Source: Tuctoria greenei
Lineage: Eukaryota; Streptophyta; Magnoliopsida; Poales; Poaceae
Assembly: GCA_036927565.1 (NCBI GenBank)
Contig: JAYESD010000008.1
Location: 16,262,100 to 16,326,099 of the forward strand
Direction of reading: 5' to 3'
Length of the DNA stretch: 64,000 nt
The notes under the pieces were generated by a model. The model saw only the letters and a list, made by a program, of their open reading frames with translations, was not told the origin of the DNA and did not search any database. How positions within the stretch are numbered: position 1 is the stretch's first letter; every line of letters starts with the position of its first letter. Made by a program: the position numbers and the translations under genes. This document shows, in pieces, positions 56,342-64,000 of this stretch.

Positions 56342-59300
56342 GTGAACTACAAAGCCGGAGGAAAACATTGGGTACTCGATAGTGGGTGCACTCAACACAT
56401 GACCGGCAATGATGGTATGTTCACCTCCATAGAAGACCCCGGCAATCATGAACAAGTCACCTTTGGTGATAACTCAAAGGGGAAGGTAATTGGTTTAGGT
56501 AAAATTGCAATTTCTAATGACTTGTCCATTTCGAATGTGCTTTACGTTAAGTCTCTTAGCTTTAATTTGCTCTCTATTGCTCAACTTTGTGATCTTGGAC
56601 TAACGTGCACATTTGACAAAGATGGTGTTGTGGTGTCTAGTGTAGCTAGCAAAGAGCTAATATTCAAGGGCTTTAGGCATGGTCATCTATATTTGGTAGA
56701 CTTCTCCAACAAGAGCGCAAGCCTAACCACTTGTCTTTTCACCAAGACAAGTTTGGGGTGGCTATGGCATCGGAGGATTGCTCACATAGGAATGAGCAAG
56801 CTCAAGAAGTCCTTCAAGCTAGGGATGGTGACCGGCGTAAAGGACGTGACGTTTGAAAAGAACAAGCTATGTAGCGCATGTCAAGTCGGGAAGCAAGTGG
56901 CTTCGCACCATCTGATGAAGACAATGGTGTCTACCTCCAAGCCGCTCGAACTACTTCACATGGACCTCTTCGGACCATCCACCTACCAAAGCCTTGGCAG
57001 TAATCTCTATTGTCTCGTTATTGTTGATGATTACTCTCGCTATGCTTGGACTTTGTTTTTAGGTGACAAGGGTGAAACCCCGGAAGTCTTCAAGACCTTT
57101 GCAAAACGAGCTCAACGGGAATTCCAACTTCCCATTATCAAGGTCCGGAGTGACAACGGCACCGAGTTCAAGAACTACAATATTGGGGAGTGGTGTGACC
57201 GTGAAGGAGTCAAGCACGAATTTTCGGCTACATACACCCCTCAACAAAACGGTGTTGTTGAGAGAAAGAACAAGACACTAATCACCCTCGCGAGAGCCAT
57301 GCTTGATGATTATGGGACGACGGAGAAGTTTTGGGCGGAAGCGATCAACACGGCATGCCATGCCGCAAATAGAGTCTACCTTCATCGACTTCTCCAAAAG
57401 ACTCCCTACGAGCTCCTCATTGGGAGAAAGCCCAACATCTCCTACTTCCGGGTCTTCGGATGCAAGTGCTACATCTACCGCAAGAAAAGACTTGGTAAGT
57501 TTGAAAGAAGGTGCGATGTTGGTATTTTCCTTGGTTATGCGTCAAACTCAAAGGCATATCGAGTATTCAACCAAACCTCCGGGTTAGTTGAAGAAAGTTG
57601 TGACGTTGAGTTTGATGAGACTAATGGCTCCCAAGAGGAGAGTTTTGGTCATGATGATATAGATGATGAGCCTCTACGAGAAGCTATGAAGAACATGACC
57701 ATAGGAGACATCAAGCCCGAAGTTGAGGAGAGCCATGATCAAGGGGGAGCTTCAAGTCCGAACATCAACACCTCCATGGCGCCTCAAGTGGATGAAGAAG
57801 AAGACAAAGATGATCCATTGCCTATGCAAGACCAACAAGCCACACAACACCAAGAAGAAGATGAAGTCCAAGATGAAGTCCAACCACAAGACGAGCAAGA
57901 TGCTTCACCACCACCAAGTGACTCACAACCGTTGATGAGACATGGGCGCATCTCCAAGGCACATCCAATGGATCAAATCATTGGAAGTCCTTCACGGGGA
58001 GTAAGTACTCGTTCACGTCATGTTGCATCTTTTTGTGAGCACTACTCTTTTGTGTCGTGTGTAGAACCCAAAAGCATTGAGGAAGCTCTCCAAGACTCAA
58101 ATTGGGTGATGGCTATGCAAGAGGAACTCAACAACTTCACCCGCAATGAAGTTTGGGTGTTGGAGGAGCGACCCAAGGACAAGAATGTGATTGGAACGAA
58201 GTGGGTCTACCGCAACAAGCAAGATGAGAATGGCGTGGTGGTCCGCAACAAAGCTAGGCTTGTGGCGAAGGGATTTGCTCAAGTTGAAGGTTTGGATTTT
58301 GGGGAGACATTCGCCCCGGTAGCACGGTTAGAAGCTATCCGCATACTCCTTGCTTTTGCTTCTCATCATAATATCATGCTTTATCAAATGGATGTTAAGA
58401 GTGCATTTCTCAATGGCTATATTAATGAACTTGTGTTTGTTGAGCAACCTCCCGGGTTTGAGGACCCAAGAAACCCTAACCATGTCTATAGGCTAAACAA
58501 AGCACTCTATGGACTCAAGCAAGCTCCAAGGGCATGGTACGAGCGCTTAAGGGACTTCCTCGTCATGCAAGGTTTCAAGATTGGGAGGGTGGACACTACA
58601 CTCTTCACCAAGGACATCGACGGAGACTTATTTCTTTGTCAAATTTATGCCGATGATATTATTTTTGGCTCAACTAACAAAGCTCTTAGCCATGAGTTTG
58701 GCAAAATGATGTCTAGGGAATTCGAGATGTCAATGATTGGAGAGCTCAACTTCTTCCTAGGATTTCAAATCAAGCAACTTCAAGAGGGGACCTTCATCCA
58801 TCAAGAGAAGTACACTAAGGACCTCTTGAAGAAATTTGAGATGGGAGATTGTAGCTCAAGAAGCACTCCAATGGCGACAAATTGTCATCTCGACGCGGAC
58901 ATGGACGGTAAATCTATTGATCAATCTCATTACCGTTCCATGATTGGTTCATTGCTATATCTTACCGCATCTAGGCCCGATATTATGTTTAGTGTGTGCT
59001 TGTGTGCTCGCTTCCAAGCGGCACCTAAAGAATCGCACAAGAAGGCGGTCTTTAGGATACTTCGGTATCTCAAGCATACCCCAAGTGTAGGTTTGTGGTA
59101 CCCCAAGAACGCTAGTTTTCATCTCTTAGGTTACTCGGATTCGGACTTTGCCGGATGCCGTGTAGACCGCAAGAGTACCTCCGGGGGTTGCCACTTACTT
59201 GGGCGTTCCCTAGTTTCTTGGTCGAGCAAGAAGCAAAATTCCGTGGCTTTGTCCACCGCGGAGGCGGAGTATATAGCGGCCGGTGCATGTTGTGCCCAAA

Positions 59301-59599
59301 TCCTATATATGAAGCAAACCCTCTTGGACTTTGGAATTAAGTTTGGTTGTGTGCCTCTCCTTTGTGACAATGAAAGTGCGGTTAAGATAGCTAGAAACCC
59401 CGTTCAACACTCCCGCACTAAGCACATTGATATTCGCCATCACTTCTTGCGGGACCATGAGGCTAAGGGAGAAATCTCTTTGCAAGGTGTTAGGTCCGAA
59501 GAACAATTGGCGGATATCTTCACCAAACCACTTGATGAGAAAACTTTTTCTAGGCTTAGAAGTGAGTTAAATGTGCTAGATGCATCTAACGTCATGTAA
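56342..59599 (+). CDS. pol: SIRE pol polyprotein (protease, integrase, RT, RNase H)
   Basis: 1085 open codons counted from 56342; there is no ATG at the start, so the true N-terminus depends on recoding or splicing. Domains: aspartic protease D13-S14-G15; GAG-pre-integrase with zinc ligands H143, H148, C177, C180; integrase core D208 (HMDLFGP), D271 (SDNGTE) and E307 (VVERKN); a Glu/Asp-rich spacer (430-530); RT with D684 (QMDVKSAF) and the active site YADD (769-772); RNase H with D933 (GYSDSD), E974/E976 (STAEAEY) and D1009. All key residues are present. This is the enzyme set for cytoplasmic reverse transcription and nuclear integration. Fully open reading, with near-identical LTRs, suggests a recently active copy. 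Confidence 0.93.
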   Translation: MNYKAGGKHWVLDSGCTQHMTGNDGMFTSIEDPGNHEQVTFGDNSKGKVIGLGKIAISNDLSISNVLYVKSLSFNLLSIAQLCDLGLTCTFDKDGVVVSSVASKELIFKGFRHGHLYLVDFSNKSASLTTCLFTKTSLGWLWHRRIAHIGMSKLKKSFKLGMVTGVKDVTFEKNKLCSACQVGKQVASHHLMKTMVSTSKPLELLHMDLFGPSTYQSLGSNLYCLVIVDDYSRYAWTLFLGDKGETPEVFKTFAKRAQREFQLPIIKVRSDNGTEFKNYNIGEWCDREGVKHEFSATYTPQQNGVVERKNKTLITLARAMLDDYGTTEKFWAEAINTACHAANRVYLHRLLQKTPYELLIGRKPNISYFRVFGCKCYIYRKKRLGKFERRCDVGIFLGYASNSKAYRVFNQTSGLVEESCDVEFDETNGSQEESFGHDDIDDEPLREAMKNMTIGDIKPEVEESHDQGGASSPNINTSMAPQVDEEEDKDDPLPMQDQQATQHQEEDEVQDEVQPQDEQDASPPPSDSQPLMRHGRISKAHPMDQIIGSPSRGVSTRSRHVASFCEHYSFVSCVEPKSIEEALQDSNWVMAMQEELNNFTRNEVWVLEERPKDKNVIGTKWVYRNKQDENGVVVRNKARLVAKGFAQVEGLDFGETFAPVARLEAIRILLAFASHHNIMLYQMDVKSAFLNGYINELVFVEQPPGFEDPRNPNHVYRLNKALYGLKQAPRAWYERLRDFLVMQGFKIGRVDTTLFTKDIDGDLFLCQIYADDIIFGSTNKALSHEFGKMMSREFEMSMIGELNFFLGFQIKQLQEGTFIHQEKYTKDLLKKFEMGDCSSRSTPMATNCHLDADMDGKSIDQSHYRSMIGSLLYLTASRPDIMFSVCLCARFQAAPKESHKKAVFRILRYLKHTPSVGLWYPKNASFHLLGYSDSDFAGCRVDRKSTSGGCHLLGRSLVSWSSKKQNSVALSTAEAEYIAAGACCAQILYMKQTLLDFGIKFGCVPLLCDNESAVKIARNPVQHSRTKHIDIRHHFLRDHEAKGEISLQGVRSEEQLADIFTKPLDEKTFSRLRSELNVLDASNVM

Positions 59600-60100
59600 A
59601 TTGCCATGTTCATGTAAGGTTGCATGTCATATAGGTCTTGCCTAACTCCCAAAGGATAGGGGCGAGCTAGAAATAGTTTTTCCCTGAGTAAGCCTTTGGC
59701 AGGTTTAAACTTGGCAAGATAGATTTATTTTATGCCTTGCATGATTCCTGTCATATAGACTTGCATTCATCTAATATTTTGCATTATCTTGTTTGACATT
59801 GCATACGGTAGATTGTCACAAAAGGGGAAACCACATCATGAGAAGGAGACTTGTTTGAAATGCAATATCTCAACTCATATGATGTGGAAAGAGCAAAATT
59901 CTAAAGGAACATGCTTTAATGAGATAGAAGTTTCCATACTCTAGCTCACAAAGCATGGGCCTACATTTTCGTGGTTTTTCCCTCCTAATTCTCTTTGTGT
60001 GCTCTATTTGCTTAAGGGCTTAGCCGATATGTGGCACTATATCGAAAAGCCTTATTAGGGTTAGGAGGTGCCCAAAAAGTCCAAGGACATATATGGGCAG
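59600..60100 (+). other. Spacer after pol
   Basis: No open reading frame of note. It holds one purine-rich tract (CACAAAAGGGGAAACC near 59817). It belongs to the element. Confidence 0.5.
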
Positions 60101-60430
60101 TCTTAGGTTTTCTGTAGTCATCGGATTATCCGATGCTAAGGCCAGTACAGTCATCGGATCAGTTGGTGCTTCAGTTCAGAGTTCAGTTCAGTCAGCATCC
60201 AGAAATCGACCGATGAGTTCATTTCAGGAAACATCGGAGCATCCGATGTTCAATCTACTGGTGCCCTGCAGAATTCGACCGATGATCGACGAAGTGCACG
60301 TCGGATCATCCGGTGTTCAACGAGGGTTTTTGGACTAACTCTCTGTTGAGTTCGACCGATGCTTGCCACCAATGCACATCGGTCGATCCGGTGTGTTTGT
60401 AACGGTTAGGTCACGGGACCCTATTTAAGA
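60101..60430 (+). promoter_or_regulatory. LTR-like internal promoter region upstream of third ORF
   Basis: It contains the same palindrome family as the LTR U3: CATCGGATTATCCGATG (about 60118), CATCGGAGCATCCGATG (about 60233), GTCGGATCATCCGGTG (about 60300) and a diverged copy near 60380, plus CGACCGATG half-sites. TATTTAAG follows at 60422-60429. The layout copies that of the LTR, palindromes then TATTTAA. It probably drives a separate transcript for the third ORF. Confidence 0.5.
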
Positions 60431-60480
60431 TCGTACGGCCGTTTTTTTCTTCGTCTCTCTCCCGACCGCCGCCGCCTCTC

Positions 60481-60585
60481 TCCCGACCGCCGCCGCCGCG
60501 CCTCCCCAGGCCGCGCCGCCGCCGCCGCCTCTCTCCCGACCGCCGCCGCCGCGCCTCCCCAGGCCGCGCCGCCGCCGTCGCCTCT
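60481..60585. repeat. 53-bp GC-rich tandem repeat in third-ORF leader
   Basis: A unit starting TCCCGACCGCCGCCGCC is present at 60481-60533 and 60534-60585 with one change, followed by further GCC-rich sequence to about 60680. It makes spurious Arg/Gly-rich frames on the minus strand. Confidence 0.85.
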
Positions 60586-60845
60586 GTCGGCTGCCGCCGG
60601 CGCCTCTCCAGGGCGCCGCCGCCGCCCCTCCAGGGCGCCGCCGCCGCTTCTCCTCTGGTCGCCGCCGCCACACCGCCGGCAGTTCTCCCTGCTAGGGTTT
60701 CTCGCCCGAGCCATCTATCGTCGCCGTTCGTCGCCTTTCATCGATCTCGTGTCTTTTCGTCGACGAGGTTTGTTCCGTGCAGCGCGACGTCCTTCATTGT
60801 TTCCCGTCATCTTTTCGCTAACCCTTGCTCTCGAATTTCTTGAAG

Positions 60846-63062
60846 ATGGCCCGTGATCGCAAAGGCAAAGGCAAGGCTATCGAGGAGCCCGCCGCAAAGA
60901 AGCCAAAGCTGTCGAAGGATGCACGACGCGCAGAGTTGGCCGCTCGCGCCGCCGAGGAACGCAAGCGCGGCCATCGCGGATCCCTCCGGATTCGCGAGGC
61001 ACGTGAGAGGCAGTCGCAGCAGCAGCCGCCGGTGCAGCCAGTGCCGCCGGACGACTCTGAGGACGAGGACGAGACTGCGGTGACGCCACTGGTTCGCCGG
61101 CGCACCGTCAGGACTCGAGGGGGAGGTCAGACCCCCACCGCGAGTCGCCGCCCCACTGCGGCCGACCTAGCTGAGGACAGAGAGGCCCAGAGGGCCATCT
61201 ACGAGATGGATACTGCTGCCAGGGTCGCCGAAGACGTCAGACTGACAGATTACCGCAAGTACAAGGCCAAGCAGTTGAAGAAGCTCAGATGGACTGCACT
61301 GCCTGAGGAGTGGTTCCCGCAGCCCAGGGACACTCGTGTGGACCCCCGGTTCTGGACGGTGACGCAGGCGTCTTTGTACGAGACGTACAGACGTCGGGGG
61401 CACAAGCTGTTCCAGCACACGTACATCGATTGGAATCAGCTTGCAGCGGCAGTGGGTCACGGCATCAGGCCGTTCTTTGAGAGGTACAGAGGACTGGTGG
61501 ATCTGCTGTCGCACCAGAGGAGTGTCTACGTGGAGGAGTGGGTCCGTGTGTTCTACGCGACACTCTACGTCGCTGAGGGACGTCGGTCCATTCACTTCAT
61601 GTTCATGGGGCAGCAGCACGACGTATCCAGAGAGAGACTGGCTCAGCTGCTGGGAGTGGACACACACCTCACGTGCCTGCACGAGGTTGTGTACGAAGGA
61701 GCAGACCCGCCGAGGAGGCCGCTGACAGGGGGAGTGTCACCCCCGTTTGAGGAGATCAGAGGCTTGTTCACCCACCCTTTCACGCCAGATCAGCCGAGGG
61801 TGCCAGCTCTCCTCACACCTGCAGCCAGGACCGTTCACCACATTCTCAGGCGTACACTTCTACCGAGGTCCGGCTACTTAGAGGGGTTCACCAGCCTCCA
61901 GCAGACCATCCTGTTCTACGTCATGAACGGGATGGAGTTCGACATCGTAGATGTGCTGATCTGCGAGATGGAGGACGTGATCACTGACGGAGTCGGCATG
62001 CTGAGACAGTTGGTCTACGGTCACTGGATCAGCCGTCTGTTGTTCCTGCTAGCGCCAGAGGACTCGCCAGTCACCGCACCCATGACAGAGATGCACGCCA
62101 CGAGGTTCGGCCACTACCGGGTGCCGGCTCCTGGAGACCGCCGTCTTGGTCGTCCAGTCGAGCGACAGGTCAGAGCTCGCCTCTCCGAGGAGGACTGGAC
62201 CGAGTTAGCTCAGGAGGATGAGGCGCTCGCTCAGGCTGAGGCTCAGGGAGGTGGACTTGAGCACGTGTGGTCAGACAGTGACACCAGCGACAGTGTTGAG
62301 GAGTACTTCCCTCCTCCGCCTCCTTCTCCGAGGCAGCACGACGCGGAGGCGGGAGCTTCCACTGCTGCACCACCGACGCCTCCACCAGTGTCAGAGGCTC
62401 AGGTGTCCCAGCCGTCCGAGCTCACCACACTGCTCCAGCAGATGGTCGAGCAGCAGCGGCAGGACCGGCTTGCAGCCGAGCAGGCCAGGGCAGAGCAGGC
62501 TGCGCGGCTCGCAGAGCTTCAGAGGCAGCAGACAGAGATGCAGCTAGAGATGGCCCGCCAGAGGCGCGAGGACACGGACCGGTTCACGAGTCTGGTGGAC
62601 CAGATGCACCGGAGGACACTGGACCAGCAGCAGCAGACCCAGCAGGCGATGATGGGTATCCTGGGGTTGATCACCAACCTCTACCAGCAGACCGGGATAG
62701 CCCTTCCGCCACAGCACACCGGTCTCAGTCAGCCTCCAGCAGCACCTCCTCTGGCTCCAGTTTCAGTTCCAGCACCGGCGTCGCCGATCCCGAGCTACAG
62801 CATGTCTCCACTGCTGGCTTCGACGGTGCCGTTCCAGTTCTCGCCTCTCCCGGCCGTGCCCTCTCCATCAGCAGCTCCAGCTCCAGCGGACCCTCCAGCA
62901 GCTCCAGCTCCAGCGGACCCTCCAGCAGCTCCAGCTCCGGTCACGTCAGCACCTCCGGCTCCTCCCGCTCCAGCACCAGCTCCGGCGACGTCCCCCTCGA
63001 GCAGCTCCGACACCGCCGACGTAGACCGCTTCACCGTCGCCCCGAGAGCTCCGGAGTCCTAG
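60846..63062 (+). CDS. SIRE third ORF, plant transposon-protein-like
   Basis: 738 residues from ATG 60846 (context AAGATGGCC) to the stop at 63060-63062. The N-terminus is basic with AAKKPKLSK, a nuclear-signal-like motif at about 16-24. The globular part (about 145-405) contains WFPQPRDTRVDPRFWT, FFERYRGLVDLLSHQ and ILFYVMNGMEFDIVDVL; its style fits the 'putative plant transposon protein' family. A Gln/Glu-rich coiled coil covers about 520-615. The tail is Pro/Ala/Ser-rich. There is no signal peptide or clear membrane segment, so an envelope role looks unlikely. A diverged copy is at 30485-32095. Its own promoter-like region lies upstream. Function is unknown. Confidence 0.85.
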   Translation: MARDRKGKGKAIEEPAAKKPKLSKDARRAELAARAAEERKRGHRGSLRIREARERQSQQQPPVQPVPPDDSEDEDETAVTPLVRRRTVRTRGGGQTPTASRRPTAADLAEDREAQRAIYEMDTAARVAEDVRLTDYRKYKAKQLKKLRWTALPEEWFPQPRDTRVDPRFWTVTQASLYETYRRRGHKLFQHTYIDWNQLAAAVGHGIRPFFERYRGLVDLLSHQRSVYVEEWVRVFYATLYVAEGRRSIHFMFMGQQHDVSRERLAQLLGVDTHLTCLHEVVYEGADPPRRPLTGGVSPPFEEIRGLFTHPFTPDQPRVPALLTPAARTVHHILRRTLLPRSGYLEGFTSLQQTILFYVMNGMEFDIVDVLICEMEDVITDGVGMLRQLVYGHWISRLLFLLAPEDSPVTAPMTEMHATRFGHYRVPAPGDRRLGRPVERQVRARLSEEDWTELAQEDEALAQAEAQGGGLEHVWSDSDTSDSVEEYFPPPPPSPRQHDAEAGASTAAPPTPPPVSEAQVSQPSELTTLLQQMVEQQRQDRLAAEQARAEQAARLAELQRQQTEMQLEMARQRREDTDRFTSLVDQMHRRTLDQQQQTQQAMMGILGLITNLYQQTGIALPPQHTGLSQPPAAPPLAPVSVPAPASPIPSYSMSPLLASTVPFQFSPLPAVPSPSAAPAPADPPAAPAPADPPAAPAPVTSAPPAPPAPAPAPATSPSSSSDTADVDRFTVAPRAPES
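62871..62938. repeat. 27-bp tandem repeat inside third ORF
   Basis: The unit begins GCAGCTCCAGCTCCAGCGGA, with two full copies (62871-62897, 62898-62924) and a partial third. It encodes APAPADPPA repeats. Confidence 0.9.
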
Positions 63063-63390
63063 GTACTCCTCTTCCCTTTTTGGTGTCTTGATGCCAAAGG
63101 GGGAGAAGAGTTAGAGTTAGGGGGAGTGTCTTGGGCTTAGGGGGAGTGCTAGTTATCTATTTGCTTTCAGACTTGTTATTTGCTTCCATTTGAGACTTGA
63201 TTGTTATCATTTGCTACTATTTGTAATTCAGTATGCTACTTCACTCTTATGATTTATATTTGATCACTGTTTGAGCCTTCGAGCTCCTTGTGTTGCCTGT
63301 TGTTCCGATTACATTTCTTTATGAGCATTGCGTTTGCGTTTCAAATTCCATTACTTTTATGCTCTACTCGTTGTGTTGTCATCAATCACC
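63063..63390 (+). other. 3' untranslated region between third ORF and polypurine tract
   Basis: It contains several purine blocks (AAAGGGGGAGAAG near 63092; TAGGGGGAGTG near 63118 and 63139), possible secondary plus-strand primers. No coding sequence. Confidence 0.6.
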
Positions 63391-63404
63391 AAAAAGGGGG
63401 AGAT
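63391..63404 (+). promoter_or_regulatory. Polypurine tract, young SIRE element
   Basis: AAAAAGGGGGAGAT abuts the 3' LTR start TGAAAG at 63405. Confidence 0.9.
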
Positions 63405-64000
63405 TGAAAGCATCTAGGCCCCCACGAGGTACGGTTTCGGTGATTAATGACAACCGTTAATTACCACTAATGAGTTTGTGGATGCGAGGTTTCATGTACA
63501 ATGAATCAAACGTCGATCAATCACTCATAAATGTCATCTACTGCTCATTGGATGCAAAAGGAGACCCCTCAACGAACTAACCTAAGGGGTTAATCGGAAA
63601 CAAATGAGGAACTCGTACAACGACGCAACCTTATCAAAATTGGCAACACAAGAAGCTTCATATCCATCAGAAGAGCCATACAAACAAGTGTTCAAGAGGT
63701 CACAAGTCCAAAATCCAAAAGATTAGTCCAACTCAACTCGAAGGAAACAAATTGTACACACCGGATCATCCGGTGATCTGAAGAATGACTGCATCGGTCG
63801 ATTTGGACTCAACAGAAGAAGAAGACCTCAGAATGAAGTACACACCGGATCATCCGATGTGTATCAAGTGAACATCGGATGAATACAACAGTAAGCAAAT
63901 TTTCTGAAGTGTTCTGAAGGACTGAACACCGGATCATCCGATGTTGAAGGCAGATGCACATCGGTCGATTACAACAGAAGCAAATTATCAGCTCAACCAG
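63405..64000 (+). repeat. 3' LTR of young SIRE element (partial)
   Basis: The first 596 bp match 52692-53287 with one substitution (T at 63724). About 865 bp of this LTR should lie beyond the window. Confidence 0.95.

Larger units (their letters stand above)
52692..64000 (+). mobile_element. Complete-looking young SIRE-type Copia element, plus strand (3' LTR cut by window end)
   Basis: 5' LTR 52692-54152, PBS, gag, pol, internal promoter-like region, third ORF, polypurine tract, and 3' LTR from 63405 to the window edge. The three ORFs are open throughout. In the comparable LTR length (about 596 bp) I see one difference (C at 53011, T at 63724). Insertion is therefore recent and the copy may be active. 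The TSD cannot be checked because the right end is missing. Confidence 0.9.

Noticed and set aside
60411..60714. Arg/Gly-rich minus-strand frames
   Set aside because: They come from the GCC tandem repeat in the leader of the third ORF.
60846..63062. Retroviral envelope gene
   Set aside because: No signal peptide, membrane anchor or fusion-like segment is visible, and the N-terminus is basic and nuclear-signal-like.
63092..63150. Alternative polypurine tracts as the LTR-proximal primer
   Set aside because: Only the tract at 63391-63404 abuts the LTR. The others may be secondary primers at most.

Overview
The window is plant nuclear DNA, almost certainly from a grass. The evidence is a patchwork of nested LTR retrotransposons of grass-typical lineages (SIRE/Opie-like Copia, Bianca-like Copia, Tekay-like and other Gypsy), several families of CACTA DNA transposons, a LINE fragment, a Stowaway-type MITE, and one intact GC-rich, single-exon host gene. 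A panicoid grass (maize, sorghum or millet relatives) is my inference from the Opie/Ji-like LTR ends; no species can be named. There is no prokaryotic gene organisation, tRNA or rRNA gene, or CRISPR array.

Layout. 1-12895: a decayed minus-strand SIRE-type Copia element (element 1) runs off the left edge. Its 5' LTR is split by a second minus-strand SIRE copy (element 2, 6074-12756, TSD gacct/gacat). 12896-18237: degenerate sequence with a gag-like scrap, then a 3.0-kb Gypsy-type solo LTR (14455-17483), then a 78-bp Stowaway-like MITE. 18238-20766: two orphan CACTA left ends and anonymous AT-rich DNA. 20767-27974: a complete but dead Bianca-like Copia element with 0.2-kb LTRs and TSD ATTAA. 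28195-34625: a pile-up of Gypsy LTR pieces, a truncated third SIRE element keeping its 3' LTR and extra ORF, and the end of a Tekay-like LTR. 35389-37704 (minus): the only intact host gene, a secreted subtilisin-like serine protease (subtilase) with all catalytic residues, a TATA box and a 3' hairpin. 39357-47080: a 7.7-kb CACTA transposon (TSD CTC) with a broken TNPA-like/Ulp1-protease gene and no recognisable TNP2 transposase. 47106-50040: a Copia LTR fragment, an inverted Gypsy LTR and a LINE 3' end. 50049-51835: the left part of another CACTA family with a decayed transposase-associated domain. 51836-64000: an inverted SIRE LTR fragment, split by a very young, apparently intact plus-strand SIRE element (52692 to beyond the window).

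The young element carries gag (54213-56327), pol (56342-59599) and a third 738-aa ORF (60846-63062). Its two LTRs differ at one position in the roughly 596 bp that can be compared. The best leads are: an LTR-like promoter segment placed inside the element just upstream of the third ORF; splice-acceptor-like sequence at the start of pol in all three gag-pol copies, where pol is out of frame with gag; and a conserved C-run hairpin at the U5 end next to the primer-binding site. The LTRs of three separate families also carry arrays of different palindromes (CGGACTAGTCCG, CGGATCATCCG, CCACGTGTCC).
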